From Erythrobacter mangrovi (GTDB lineage Bacteria; Pseudomonadota; Alphaproteobacteria; Sphingomonadales; Sphingomonadaceae): a DNA stretch of 64,000 bases. Position 1 is the first letter of the stretch; the number at the start of each line of letters is the position of its first letter. Where the stretch lies: NCBI RefSeq assembly GCF_013260645.1, contig NZ_CP053921.1:2115763-2179762 (forward strand). The letters run 5' to 3'. The notes below the pieces were generated by a model. It ran no database searches. It was given only the letters and a program-made list of their open reading frames with translations, and had not been told where the DNA came from. Positions 6,948-15,524 of the stretch are shown in pieces. The translations under genes were made by a program, and so were the position numbers.

Positions 6948-9203
6948 CTACTCCGGCGGCGTGACCCCGTGCGCCGCAAGGAAGCGGAAGACGGAGTTGA
7001 AGAAGTGTGGCGAGATCTTCTCGCCCGATACACGGTGCGTGTAGCCGGGATAGAGCATCATCTCAAACGGCACGTTGGCGCCCTGCAATTCCGCAATCAG
7101 CGCGGTCGAATTTTCGAACACCACATTGTCGTCAGCCATGCCGTGAACCAGCAGCAGCGGATCGCTGAGTTTTGTCGCATCGGGCAAGGCGGAGGAGGCA
7201 TCGTAGGCCGGCCCATCCTTCTGCGGCGTACCCATGTAGCGTTCAGTGTAGAAGGTGTCGTAAAGCTCCCACTTCGTTACCGGCGCGCCCGCAATCCCCG
7301 CCGCGTAGTAGCCCGGATCGGCCTGTAGCTGCTTGAGGGTCATGTAGCCGCCATAGGACCAGCCCGAGATCGCGATCTTGCCCGGGTCAACGAACGGCAG
7401 TGATTTGAGGTATTCGGTCCCTGCTTTCTGGTCGCGCACCTCGACCCCGCCCATGGCGTGATAGATCGGCTGCTCGAATTTGACCCCGCGGTTCGCGCTG
7501 CCGCGATTGTCGATGGCGAACCAGATATAGCCCTTGTCGACAATGGCCTGCCGCAGCGCACCGTCCCAGCCCTTGCTGACCACCTGCGCGTGCGGCCCGC
7601 CATAGTGATAGAAATAGACCGGATAGCGCTTGCCCGGCTCAAGTTCGGGCGTGACCATTTCCCAATAGAGTGGCGTGCCATCTTCTGCGGCAATCGTACC
7701 GTATTGCGTCGGCCGGTGGCTTGCGACGAAGGGCGTATAGGGATGCGACGCGTCGAGCGCGTTCTCTTCGATCCAGGTAATGCGCACGCCGCCCTGGTCC
7801 GCAAGATAGCTTTGCGGTGGGGTGCTGTCGTTCGAACGCGTGACGAGCAACGTCTGGCCCTTCGCGTCCATGGTCGCCGCATTGGAATACTCGGGATCGG
7901 TCAGCCGTACCAGTTCGCCTCCGCTCAGGGGAAGCGCATAGACCTGCGGGGCAAGCACCGAATCTCTGGTGCCGCGAATGAATATCCGCCCCGCCTCCTG
8001 GTCGATCCCGACGAGATCAGTGACAACCCATTCGCCCTTGGTCAGTTGGGTCCACTGGCCACCGGCATAGCGATAGAGATGGCCGTAGCCATCGCGCTCC
8101 GACCACCAGACGAGCGAGCCGTCTTCGAGCCATTTGTAGTTGTTGGTGAGGTTGACCCAGTAATCCTCCACCACTGCATGTTCGGTGAACAACAGGCTGC
8201 TCGCGCCCGTAGCAGGGTCGACCTTGAGGACGTCGATGACGGTCTGGTCGCGGTTTACGCGCTGGACGTACAGCGCACTGGCATCGGGCGCCCAGTCAAC
8301 CCGCGCCAGGTAGATGTCGGGATCGCTGCCCAGATCGACCCGAACCCGGTTCTGCCCATCCGGGTCCATAACGTAGAGATCGATCAGGACATTGGCGCTG
8401 CCAGCGACAGGGTAGCGTTGCTCATAAACCCTCGTTCCGGTCGCGCCGATTGCCGCACGGGTAACGATGCCAACCCCGCTTTCATCGAAGCGTTCGACCG
8501 CGATCCGCCTGTCGTCCGGGCTCCACCAGTAACCCGTTAGCCGGTCCATTTCCTCCTGTGCGACGAACTCGGCTTCGCCCCAGCGGATATCGGCGCCTTC
8601 CTTGGGCGTCACCGGTGCAGCTGATTGGCCGACCTCTCCGATCCACAGCTGCCGGTCGCGCACGAAACTGAGGTAGCGGCCAGTCTCGCTCAAGGCGGGG
8701 TTGAGCTCGCTCTCCTCGGTATCGGTCAGGCGCTGCACCTCGCCACCCGGGCGCGCGAGGTAGATGTCGCCGTCGATCGGCACCAGCAGCCCCGCACCAT
8801 CCGCGGTCCACTGGTAGTCAATGATGCCCTTGAGGCTGCCGACGCGCGCCCGCTCGCGCTGCATCTTCTCGTCTTCGGACAGTTCGCGACCCGAACCCAG
8901 CTTCTTGCTGTCGACCAGCATCGACCATTCCCCGCTCTCGCGGTCGTATCCCCACAGGTCATAGCGGTTCTTGTCTTCCGCCCGGTTGCGCAGGAGCGTC
9001 AACCACCGTCCGTCGGGAGATAGTTTCGCCTTGCGCGGCGCCGGCCCGTCGAGCGAGGGCGAGGCGAAGACGCGTTCGAAGGTCAGCTCCATGGGGGCGG
9101 TTTCCTCAGTCGATGGGGCATTTGGGGGGGTATTCTGGGCAGCAAGCGGCGCGACAAGGCATGTGCCCAGCGCAAGCGCAGCAGCAAGGGTAATGAAGCG
9201 CAA
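6948..9203 (-). CDS. secreted S9B dipeptidyl peptidase IV family serine peptidase
   Basis: 751 residues. A clear signal peptide (about residues 1-22, ending LAAQ) exports it to the periplasm. The N-terminal two thirds is a DPP-IV-type beta-propeller; the C-terminal alpha/beta hydrolase domain has the triad Ser616 (GWSYGG), Asp691 (GMADDNV) and His723 (GYTHRV). It should release X-Pro or X-Ala dipeptides from peptide N-termini for nutrition or envelope turnover. Single gene, 86 bases after the asd start, with its own upstream region; the start ATG gives a normal signal sequence. Confidence 0.93.
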   Translation of the reverse strand: MRFITLAAALALGTCLVAPLAAQNTPPNAPSTEETAPMELTFERVFASPSLDGPAPRKAKLSPDGRWLTLLRNRAEDKNRYDLWGYDRESGEWSMLVDSKKLGSGRELSEDEKMQRERARVGSLKGIIDYQWTADGAGLLVPIDGDIYLARPGGEVQRLTDTEESELNPALSETGRYLSFVRDRQLWIGEVGQSAAPVTPKEGADIRWGEAEFVAQEEMDRLTGYWWSPDDRRIAVERFDESGVGIVTRAAIGATGTRVYEQRYPVAGSANVLIDLYVMDPDGQNRVRVDLGSDPDIYLARVDWAPDASALYVQRVNRDQTVIDVLKVDPATGASSLLFTEHAVVEDYWVNLTNNYKWLEDGSLVWWSERDGYGHLYRYAGGQWTQLTKGEWVVTDLVGIDQEAGRIFIRGTRDSVLAPQVYALPLSGGELVRLTDPEYSNAATMDAKGQTLLVTRSNDSTPPQSYLADQGGVRITWIEENALDASHPYTPFVASHRPTQYGTIAAEDGTPLYWEMVTPELEPGKRYPVYFYHYGGPHAQVVSKGWDGALRQAIVDKGYIWFAIDNRGSANRGVKFEQPIYHAMGGVEVRDQKAGTEYLKSLPFVDPGKIAISGWSYGGYMTLKQLQADPGYYAAGIAGAPVTKWELYDTFYTERYMGTPQKDGPAYDASSALPDATKLSDPLLLVHGMADDNVVFENSTALIAELQGANVPFEMMLYPGYTHRVSGEKISPHFFNSVFRFLAAHGVTPPE

Positions 9204-9429
9204 TCTGTCTCTCCCGGCAATCCGCCGGCGGTGATGGCGAGCGCTCGGGCACGAGGCAAGCCCGCAACCGTGAATTCATGCCTAATTTCGGCTTAATTGC
9301 GATTGCTTAAATCGCGTTAACGCGTGCTTGCCACAAGGGCGGAGACGTCACGGGGTCTATCCGGCTCACAAGCTCCGTGGCGGCACATCGAAGGGAGGCC
9401 ACTTCCGTCCTCCCACGATACCCACGCGA

Positions 9430-9461
9430 AAAGGGCGGCTCCCGCAAGGGAGCCGCCCTTT
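9430..9461 (-). terminator. intrinsic terminator of the trmD-rplS operon
   Basis: Perfect 14-base stem (AAAGGGCGGCTCCC and its complement) around a four-base loop, followed on the minus strand by a run of T. It lies 28 bases after the rplS stop. The stem is near-symmetrical, and on the plus strand it is followed by TATTTTC, so it may also work in the other direction. Confidence 0.9.
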
Positions 9462-9488
9462 ATTTTCTCGCAGCTTCGCGAAGTGCGC

Positions 9489-9857
9489 TTACGCCTTGGG
9501 GGCGTTGTCGCGACGTTCGGCGATGCGGGCGCGCTTGCCGGTACGGCCGCGCAGGTAATAGAGCTTGGCGCGACGCACCACGCCGCGGCGAACCACGGTG
9601 ATGCTGTCGACGATCGGCGAGTAGAGCGGGAACACGCGCTCAACGCCTTCACCGAAGCTGATCTTGCGAACGGTGAAATTGCTGTTGATCGAGCGGTTCG
9701 AGCGGGCGATCACGACGCCTTCGAACATCTGCACACGCTCGCGGTTACCTTCGATGACCTTCACGCCGACGCGCACGGTGTCACCGGCGCGGAATTCGGG
9801 GATGTCCTTGCCAGCCTTGGAGATTTCCTCGGCTTCGATCTGCTGGATCAGGTTCAC
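9489..9857 (-). CDS. rplS: 50S ribosomal protein L19
   Basis: 122 residues from a GTG start ([10 protein letters not shown] follows the initiator). The GTG overlaps the trmD stop (GTGA), so translation is coupled to trmD. Conserved L19 features include [16 protein letters not shown], the [11 protein letters not shown] stretch and the basic [13 protein letters not shown] end. L19 sits at the 30S-50S interface. A longer in-frame start inside trmD exists but is ruled out by family length. A strong terminator follows. Confidence 0.97.
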   Translation of the reverse strand: MNLIQQIEAEEISKAGKDIPEFRAGDTVRVGVKVIEGNRERVQMFEGVVIARSNRSINSNFTVRKISFGEGVERVFPLYSPIVDSITVVRRGVVRRAKLYYLRGRTGKRARIAERRDNAPKA

Positions 9858-10594
9858 TGGTCCAAGTCCTTCTTCTTTCGCCGCGCGCCAGAGGCAGGCT
9901 GGGCCCGAGCACCACTGTAGCGCTCCCAAAGGTCCGGCCTGCGTAACCGTGTGTCGTCTTCGCTCCTCGCCTTGCGCCAAGCAGCGATCTTCGCATGATC
10001 CCCCGATCGCAGCACTTCAGGGATCGTGCGCCCTTCCCATTCCTGAGGTCGGGTATATTGCGGGTACTCCAGCAAGCCGTCCTCGAACGACTCCTCGGTC
10101 CCGCTTGAAGGCGCGCCCATTACTCCGGGAAGCAGGCGAATGCAAGCGTCGAGAATAGCCAGGGCGGCAGGCTCCCCGCCCGAAAGGACGATGTCAGCCA
10201 GGCTAACCTGTTCGATCTGCGGGAAGGCTTCGAAAATACGCTCGTCGAAGCCCTCGAAGCGGCCGCACAGAATGGTGACTCCGGGGCCCACTGCAATCTC
10301 GCGAACACGGTCCTGCGTGATCGGCTTGCCGCGCGGCGTCATGGCCAGGATCGGCCGCCCATCGGCCACGCTGGCGAGCGCGGCACCGATGACGTCAGGC
10401 TTGAGCACCATGCCCGCCCCGCCGCCCGCTGGCGTATCGTCGACCGTGCGGTGCCTGTCGGTGGCGAAGTCACGAATCTGCACCGCCTCGCACGACCAAT
10501 CGCCCCGCTCGAGCGCGCGCCCGGCGAGCGACACGCCCAGCGGCCCGGGAAACATCTCGGGGTAAAGCGTCAGGACAGTGGCGGCAAAACTCAT
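9854..10594 (-). CDS. trmD: tRNA (guanine-37-N1)-methyltransferase
   Basis: 246 residues. N-terminal SPOUT start [13 protein letters not shown], the Asp/Gly-rich [10 protein letters not shown] region, and the trefoil-knot SAM-binding part [14 protein letters not shown]. It methylates G37 next to the anticodon to stop frameshifting. Here it is preceded by a LysR gene (ATGA overlap) rather than by rimM, which is unusual; rplS follows with a GTGA overlap. The C-terminal tail is basic (ARRKKKD). Confidence 0.97.
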   Translation of the reverse strand: MSFAATVLTLYPEMFPGPLGVSLAGRALERGDWSCEAVQIRDFATDRHRTVDDTPAGGGAGMVLKPDVIGAALASVADGRPILAMTPRGKPITQDRVREIAVGPGVTILCGRFEGFDERIFEAFPQIEQVSLADIVLSGGEPAALAILDACIRLLPGVMGAPSSGTEESFEDGLLEYPQYTRPQEWEGRTIPEVLRSGDHAKIAAWRKARSEDDTRLRRPDLWERYSGARAQPASGARRKKKDLDQ

Positions 10595-11508
10595 TCAGGT
10601 CGTTCCCATATTTCCCGCAAAGGTCCGTTCCGTTCTGCCTCGAACTCGTGCTGCACCCATTCGCGGAAACGCTCGATCTTGCGCACGCCGACGCGGTTGG
10701 CCGGATGCACGACCCATTGCGATGCGTCCGGCAGGTAGAGCGTTTCGAACGGCTGCACCAGCCGTCCGCTTTCAAGGTCTGCTCGCCAATAGAGCGGAGA
10801 CAGCAAGGCGATCCCATAGCCGGCCAACACGGCGTTGGCTTCCTGCAACTGGCCATCGAGCACGATTCCGCGGCGCGGCGGCGGCGGCTCGCCGATACCC
10901 GCCTTGGCAAACCAACCGGCCCACATCGGATCATTGGGTGTATGCCGTTCGACGCGCAGCAGGTCTTCCGGCTTCCTGATATCATTGGCTGCGATAAACT
11001 CGGGTGAGCAGATAGGGGTGAAGTGCTGGCGAAACAGGAAATCGCTGCGCATCCCGTCCCACTTGCCCAGGCCGACCCTGATCGTGACGTCGACCTTGCC
11101 CAGGCCGAATTCGACCAGGTCGTTCGATAGCGTCAGCTTTACCGCAAGGTCAGGATGACGCAGCTGGAATCGACCGATCCGCGCGCTCAGCCACGTTGCA
11201 CCGGCCGCTACCGGTGCATCGATCGCCAACACATCTTGCTCGTCTTCGGCAAGCGCCGCGAAGGCGTCGGCAATCGCGGACAGGCCGCTCGATACGGCCG
11301 GCAGCAAGCGTCGACCCGTGTCGGAAAGCTGGACCCGACCCTTCGCGCGAACGAACAGGGGCGTACCCACGCGGTCCTCAAGTTGGCGGATCTGGTAGCT
11401 GACCGCAGCCTGGGTCATGCCCAGCTCCTCGGCTGCGCGGGAGAAATTCTCGTGCCTGCCCGCTGCTTCGAAGGCGCGAACGGCAGCAAGAGGCGGCATG
11501 CGATTCAT
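10591..11508 (-). CDS. LysR family transcriptional regulator (GcvA-like)
   Basis: 305 residues. N-terminal helix-turn-helix at about 8-65 ([24 protein letters not shown], then [14 protein letters not shown]), followed by a substrate-binding domain of the GcvA/AmpR subgroup. Its stop overlaps the trmD start by 4 bases, so an essential tRNA methylase gene is at least partly translated from its message. It is divergent from a small membrane protein gene, and a 6-base-arm inverted repeat sits just before its start. The effector is unknown. Confidence 0.92.
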   Translation of the reverse strand: MNRMPPLAAVRAFEAAGRHENFSRAAEELGMTQAAVSYQIRQLEDRVGTPLFVRAKGRVQLSDTGRRLLPAVSSGLSAIADAFAALAEDEQDVLAIDAPVAAGATWLSARIGRFQLRHPDLAVKLTLSNDLVEFGLGKVDVTIRVGLGKWDGMRSDFLFRQHFTPICSPEFIAANDIRKPEDLLRVERHTPNDPMWAGWFAKAGIGEPPPPRRGIVLDGQLQEANAVLAGYGIALLSPLYWRADLESGRLVQPFETLYLPDASQWVVHPANRVGVRKIERFREWVQHEFEAERNGPLREIWERPE

Positions 11509-11517
11509 GCCTCACTT

Positions 11518-11534
11518 CATAAGCCTACCTTATG
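11518..11534. promoter_or_regulatory. inverted repeat, likely LysR operator
   Basis: Arms CATAAG and CTTATG around a five-base spacer, containing a T-N11-A core as in LysR boxes. It lies 10 bases before the LysR start and about 80 bases before the divergent small gene. LysR regulators commonly bind such sites between divergent genes to control both. Confidence 0.5.
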
Positions 11535-11612
11535 GTATCTGCTAGTCGTTTTGTTGGAAAGAATGCGATCGCAGGAGCAAACAGGGCTTATCGAGAAACC
11601 CGGAGACCTACC

Positions 11613-11915
11613 ATGTTCCTGGAAACCCTGACCCAGCAACGGGCCTATGCAGCACCAGCCGCGGAGGCCCGCAACAATGAAGCCCTGCTTGCCTATCTGA
11701 GGGAGCACCTGACCCCGCGCGAAGTCCACATGTTCGGCCTCGAACCCGCGGAAACCAGCGAAGAGACGCCACCGCTACCCGCCACGCGGCTACTCAGTGG
11801 CTTGGGCGCAAGCTTCGCAACGACCCTGCTTTTCGTCCTCGTCGGCTTCCTTGCGACGCTCGGACTCCCCGACGGCGGCCTAGTTACAGCCGCCGGAACC
11901 GCCGTGATTGCCTGA
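11613..11915 (+). CDS. small single-pass membrane protein, unknown function
   Basis: 100 residues. I do not recognise a family. The N-terminal part is soluble and charged with a LTPREVHMFGL stretch; one hydrophobic segment lies at about residues 70-88, followed by a short Gly/Ala tail. The ATG at 11613 has GGAG seven bases upstream and is preferred over a start 27 codons earlier. Divergent from the LysR gene with a shared 104-base gap that holds the LysR-type repeat, so it may be the regulator's target. Confidence 0.7.
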   Translation: MFLETLTQQRAYAAPAAEARNNEALLAYLREHLTPREVHMFGLEPAETSEETPPLPATRLLSGLGASFATTLLFVLVGFLATLGLPDGGLVTAAGTAVIA

Positions 11916-11940
11916 CCCCCCGGCAATTCGGTCTCGAAGG

Positions 11941-11994
11941 GGGCGGAGCCATCCTGTCGGCGCCATAATGGGCCAGACGGAATGCGCTCCGCCC
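11941..11994. terminator. long-loop inverted repeat between convergent genes
   Basis: Nine-base perfect arms GGGCGGAGC and GCTCCGCCC, 36 bases apart, between the small membrane protein gene and the nitrilase gene, which converge here. It has no T-run, so it is a possible stabiliser or weak bidirectional terminator rather than a clear intrinsic one. Confidence 0.4.
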
Positions 11995-12006
11995 TCAAAC
12001 CGTTTC

Positions 12007-12981
12007 CTAGTCTGAGACCCCGTTATGCCAGTTCACGCCAAGGTGGCTGCGTGTATCCACCGACAATTCGAACACATCAGGTCTTGAATAGTGGCCGTCG
12101 GTGTCGAGTGAAGCCAGCGCGGCACCGATCTCATCCAGATCTAGTTCGGCAACCAACGTCTCCTCGCCCTCCCCTGCTTGCGCGATGATGCGCGCGTCGG
12201 GTCCCGCGATGAGCGAGTTGCCACTATTGAGAACCTCAGGCTCGATCGTCTCGAGCAGCTCGCGTGCTGCCCCGTCGCCGCCGATGCGTTCCAGTCCGTC
12301 GAACAGGTCGTCGCGGTGCTGAACCAGACCCGCCGCCAAGACAAAGCAGCGACCCTCCATCGCGTAGTGACGGCTAGCAATGGCATAGCTTTCGCGCACC
12401 GTCGGCCAGGCGGCGACATGCACGCTCTCGCCCAGATTGTGCATTGCCGCGCGAGCCAGCGGCATCCAGTGTTCCCAGCAGATCAGCGAACCGACACGGC
12501 CCCATTCGGCCTGGTGCACGCCGAGCGTCGAGCCATCGCCGCGCGTCCACACCAACCGCTCGCCATGCGTGGGCACCAGCTTGCGATGGTCGAGTACTGG
12601 CTGGCCGGGGCGAAAGGTCATTTGGTTGTTGTAGAGGCTCTGGCGGACCCGCTCATGCGCGCCGATCGAAATCACCGCGCCGCTCCCGTCGGCCAGTTCC
12701 TGCAACGGCAGCAGTCGCTCGTCATCGGGTCCCACCGCCTGTTCGAGCAGAATACGATGCAGCGCGCGCGTGCCCGGATGGTCCCACAGTGCGGCGCCCG
12801 GCGCCTCGTCGAGCCACAGCGGATAGCCGCCGAGAAAGGTCTCGCCGAAGGCCACCACCCTGGCGCCGCCATCGATCGCCTCACGCGCTAGTCGCAACGC
12901 CTTGTCGATCCCGTCTGCAACTGCCAGCGGGACGGGCGCAGCCTGCACAATGGCAACGGAAAGCTTAGTCATGCGTGGCAC
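12007..12981 (-). CDS. nitrilase (carbon-nitrogen hydrolase family)
   Basis: 324 residues with the Glu-Lys-Cys triad: Glu47 in FGETFLGGYP, Lys134 in HRKLVPTHGE and Cys168 in ICWEHWMP. The CWEH motif after the Cys and the length point to branch-1 true nitrilases (nitrile to acid plus ammonia) rather than amidases or ureidopropionases. Two starts three codons apart are possible (12981 or 12972). It lies downstream of the C13 peptidase gene on the same strand with a 68-base gap. The natural substrate is unknown. Confidence 0.88.
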   Translation of the reverse strand: MPRMTKLSVAIVQAAPVPLAVADGIDKALRLAREAIDGGARVVAFGETFLGGYPLWLDEAPGAALWDHPGTRALHRILLEQAVGPDDERLLPLQELADGSGAVISIGAHERVRQSLYNNQMTFRPGQPVLDHRKLVPTHGERLVWTRGDGSTLGVHQAEWGRVGSLICWEHWMPLARAAMHNLGESVHVAAWPTVRESYAIASRHYAMEGRCFVLAAGLVQHRDDLFDGLERIGGDGAARELLETIEPEVLNSGNSLIAGPDARIIAQAGEGEETLVAELDLDEIGAALASLDTDGHYSRPDVFELSVDTRSHLGVNWHNGVSD

Positions 12982-13049
12982 TTACGCGCGCCGGTCAGCC
13001 GCCGCAACCACCGCCGCACTGCCACTTTTCTCAGGCAATGATCTTCCTA

Positions 13050-14417
13050 TCATCGCTGCGCCTCACTCCGAGCATTCTTCCCCGTTGGCTCTCGAGCTTG
13101 TGACCAAAGCTCACTCATATTCGCTCCGATGAACTCTTGCGGATAGGAGGGGGCTACTTCTTCGACACCCTCTTCGCGCGCCACTTCACGCTTCACCACT
13201 TCAAAGGCCTCTGCCAGCGATGCGCCTTCGGCCAGTGGGCTTTCGATTACCGCTTTCCCGAATACCGTATACTCGCGACCGTCGCTGCAACCGAAGGAGG
13301 TGCGATCGGCGGCGGCGGCCGTCAGTACGATCGTATCGGCGCTACGCAAGGGAGCGATCCAGCTACCGGAGTAGCAGGCCGAAACGATGACGACCCGCCG
13401 AGATATACCGACATCATCAAGGAAGCGGCGGATCGAACGCGCCGAGACAGGTGCGATGGCCGTGTAATCGGGCGGCATGCTGGAAAGCTCTGCGTCGCGT
13501 GAGCCATGCGAGGTCAAATAGATGACAATGAGATCGCGCTGGGGGTCGACGAAGCTCTTCATCCCGGTTGCAAGAGCAGCAAAATTTGCCTGGATTGCCG
13601 CCGGGAAGCGGCCAACTGCGCTTGCCGCATTTGACATGACGACTAGCGGTGCTCCCGGGTCGAAGCGCCGTTGCAGGACCTTACCCGCCTCTACTGCTTC
13701 CCGTTCGAACAGGGCCTGCGTGCCGTCCGGAGCAATGGCGAGCACATAGGTGCGCGGCGATCCACCAGAGGATCGCAGGCGATCGAGCGTACGGTCGATC
13801 TCGGCAGGCTGGGAGGTCCAGAAACGCTCGGCATCGAAATCGAACGCGCCCTCATCCGCGAATTCATCCTGCCAGACATAGCGGATGCCGAGTGAGGTGA
13901 CTATACTGTCGAGTGCACCAACGGCAGCGCCACCCAGCACGGCAACCACTGCGCAAAGCAGAATCGGCAAGCGGCGCAGCTCGGGTAGGTCATGCACATT
14001 TCCCGACAGGAAGCGGGCACCGGCGAGGATCGACCAGACCATCGGGAGGATGGTCAACAGCCCACCCTGTCGACTGTCTGGAAACACCAAGGTCAAGGCA
14101 AGGCTCGCTGCGGCATTCGCGACCGCCAGAAGAAGCAGCACTGTGGCGGTCGGGACCAGTGCCTCCCTGCGCCAGAGGGCGGCAACGATCAATGCACCGA
14201 GCAGTGGAGCTGTCGTGCCTGCGAGGACACTACCATATCCGCTCCATCCCTCGCCAAGACTAAGGAAAAAGTGGGCAAGCCCGACAAGGGCCATGACCAG
14301 CCAAAGAAACAGCGTCGGCCATGGGCTCGTGGGAACCTGCTCCAGCGAGACGCGCCGGAAGGCAAGCAAACGCCCCAAAAGGATCGCCAATTCTGGAATC
14401 GAGGCCGAAGTTCCCAT
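13050..14417 (-). CDS. membrane-anchored C13-family (legumain/caspase-fold) cysteine peptidase
   Basis: 455 residues in two parts. The N-terminal 170 residues hold about five hydrophobic segments (near 34-52, 66-82, 88-111, 120-134, 151-170). The C-terminal half is a caspase-like domain with the dyad His304 (IYLTSHGS) and Cys348 (IVSACYSGSW), the pattern of bacterial peptidase C13. Bacterial C13 members are mostly uncharacterised. The domain is probably on the periplasmic or cytosolic face depending on helix count. It sits between rimM (upstream, 47 bases) and the nitrilase gene and may be read from the ribosomal operon. GPI transamidase activity of eukaryotic relatives does not apply here. 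Confidence 0.85.
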   Translation of the reverse strand: MGTSASIPELAILLGRLLAFRRVSLEQVPTSPWPTLFLWLVMALVGLAHFFLSLGEGWSGYGSVLAGTTAPLLGALIVAALWRREALVPTATVLLLLAVANAAASLALTLVFPDSRQGGLLTILPMVWSILAGARFLSGNVHDLPELRRLPILLCAVVAVLGGAAVGALDSIVTSLGIRYVWQDEFADEGAFDFDAERFWTSQPAEIDRTLDRLRSSGGSPRTYVLAIAPDGTQALFEREAVEAGKVLQRRFDPGAPLVVMSNAASAVGRFPAAIQANFAALATGMKSFVDPQRDLIVIYLTSHGSRDAELSSMPPDYTAIAPVSARSIRRFLDDVGISRRVVIVSACYSGSWIAPLRSADTIVLTAAAADRTSFGCSDGREYTVFGKAVIESPLAEGASLAEAFEVVKREVAREEGVEEVAPSYPQEFIGANMSELWSQAREPTGKNARSEAQR

Positions 14418-14464
14418 TTCCCCACACTTAGCCGTGCCGGAACAAGGAAGGCAAAGAGTCCCGC

Positions 14465-14965
14465 CTAACTATCGACAAAGGCGGCTGTCACGACCAGCCG
14501 CTTCCCATCCCATTCGGGCACTGCCTGCTCTGTTAGCGGGACCATGAATTTCTTGCCGTCGGGCTTTTCGATCTCGATGATATCGGTCGCGCCGAAGTTC
14601 TCTACTGCGCAGACCCGGCCGATTGCCTCGCCGGAATCGGTGACCACGGGCAGGTCGAGGAGGTCGGAATGATAGAATTCACCCTCTTCCAATTCGGGCA
14701 GGGCCTCGCGCGGGACAGTTAAGGCGGTGCCCCGCAGCTGCTCGGCCGAGGTGCGATCCTTCACCTCGGCGAAGCGCGCGATGGCACCGCCCTTGTTGTC
14801 GCTGCGAATGGTGACGAGGGTCAGCACCCTCCCCGAGTTCGCGGCGTTGAAGCTCTTGTGCGGCTTCAGGGCATCGACCCCTTCGCCGAACAGCTTCAGG
14901 CGGACTTCGCCCGCCACGCCATGCGCGCCGGTGACGGCCGCGAGCGTGACGGACTGGTCCGACAT
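14465..14965 (-). CDS. rimM: 16S rRNA processing/ribosome maturation factor RimM
   Basis: 166 residues, normal length. N-terminal VTGAHGVAGEVRLK and the PRC-barrel end LLDLPVVTDSGEAIGRV and GKKFMVPLTEQAV are characteristic. RimM helps mature the 30S head and binds S19. It follows rpsP by 9 bases, but trmD, its usual partner, is 3.9 kb further on. Confidence 0.96.
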   Translation of the reverse strand: MSDQSVTLAAVTGAHGVAGEVRLKLFGEGVDALKPHKSFNAANSGRVLTLVTIRSDNKGGAIARFAEVKDRTSAEQLRGTALTVPREALPELEEGEFYHSDLLDLPVVTDSGEAIGRVCAVENFGATDIIEIEKPDGKKFMVPLTEQAVPEWDGKRLVVTAAFVDS

Positions 14966-14974
14966 CCGAGAGGC

Positions 14975-15490
14975 TTAGCCTTCAGCCTGCTCTTCGGTGG
15001 CTTCGGCAGCCGGAGCTTCCTCAGCGGCAGCTTCTTCGGCCGGAGCCTCTTCAGCCGCAGCTTCCTCGGCGGGAGCTTCTTCTGCAGCGGCTTCTTCAAC
15101 CGGAGCTTCTTCAGCCGGAGCTTCGGCAGCGGCCTTGGCGGCTTCCTCAGCCTCGGCCAGCTTGGCGGCCTTTTCTTCAGCGCGTTCCTTGGCGGCGTCG
15201 CCCGGTTCGCCCTTCTTCGGGTTGTTGCGCGGTGCACGCTCGAGGATGCCCGCGGCATCAAAGAAGCGGTGGACGCGATCGGTGGGCTTGGCGCCAACCG
15301 ACAACCAGTGGCGCGCACGGTCTTCGTCGAGCTTCACGCGCTCACCCGAATCCTTCGGCATCATCGGGTTGTAGGTGCCGATCTGCTCGAGATACTTGCC
15401 GTCACGCGGGCTGCGCGTGTCCGACACGACGATGCGGTAATACGGACGCTTCTTGGCGCCACCGCGCGAAAGACGGATTGCAACTGCCAT
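14975..15490 (-). CDS. rpsP: 30S ribosomal protein S16 with repetitive Ala/Glu tail
   Basis: 171 residues, about twice the usual 80-90. Residues 1-85 are ordinary S16 ([32 protein letters not shown]). From about residue 95 a charged, Ala/Glu-rich tail follows, with three clear copies of a ten-residue unit (EEAAAEEAP type) at 131-160 and degraded copies on either side. Extended S16 tails are known in alphaproteobacteria, but the length here depends on DNA repeats. The start has a good upstream AAGGT-like site. Second gene of the ffh-rpsP-rimM block. Confidence 0.96.
   Translation of the reverse strand: MAVAIRLSRGGAKKRPYYRIVVSDTRSPRDGKYLEQIGTYNPMMPKDSGERVKLDEDRARHWLSVGAKPTDRVHRFFDAAGILERAPRNNPKKGEPGDAAKERAEEKAAKLAEAEEAAKAAAEAPAEEAPVEEAAAEEAPAEEAAAEEAPAEEAAAEEAPAAEATEEQAEG
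15012..15101. repeat. three tandem 30-base repeats inside rpsP
   Basis: Each unit begins GGAG on the plus strand and codes for a ten-residue Ala/Glu unit on the minus strand; a degraded fourth unit follows at 15102-15131. Differences between copies are mostly silent, so the protein repeat is kept while the DNA has drifted. Confidence 0.8.
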
Positions 15491-15524
15491 TTTAACTTAC
15501 CTTTCAAATGTAAACGTCTGAAAT

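Noticed and set aside
15011..15131. Regular repeats that might look like a CRISPR array.
   Set aside because: The units are direct, in frame and contiguous without spacers; they code for the S16 tail.
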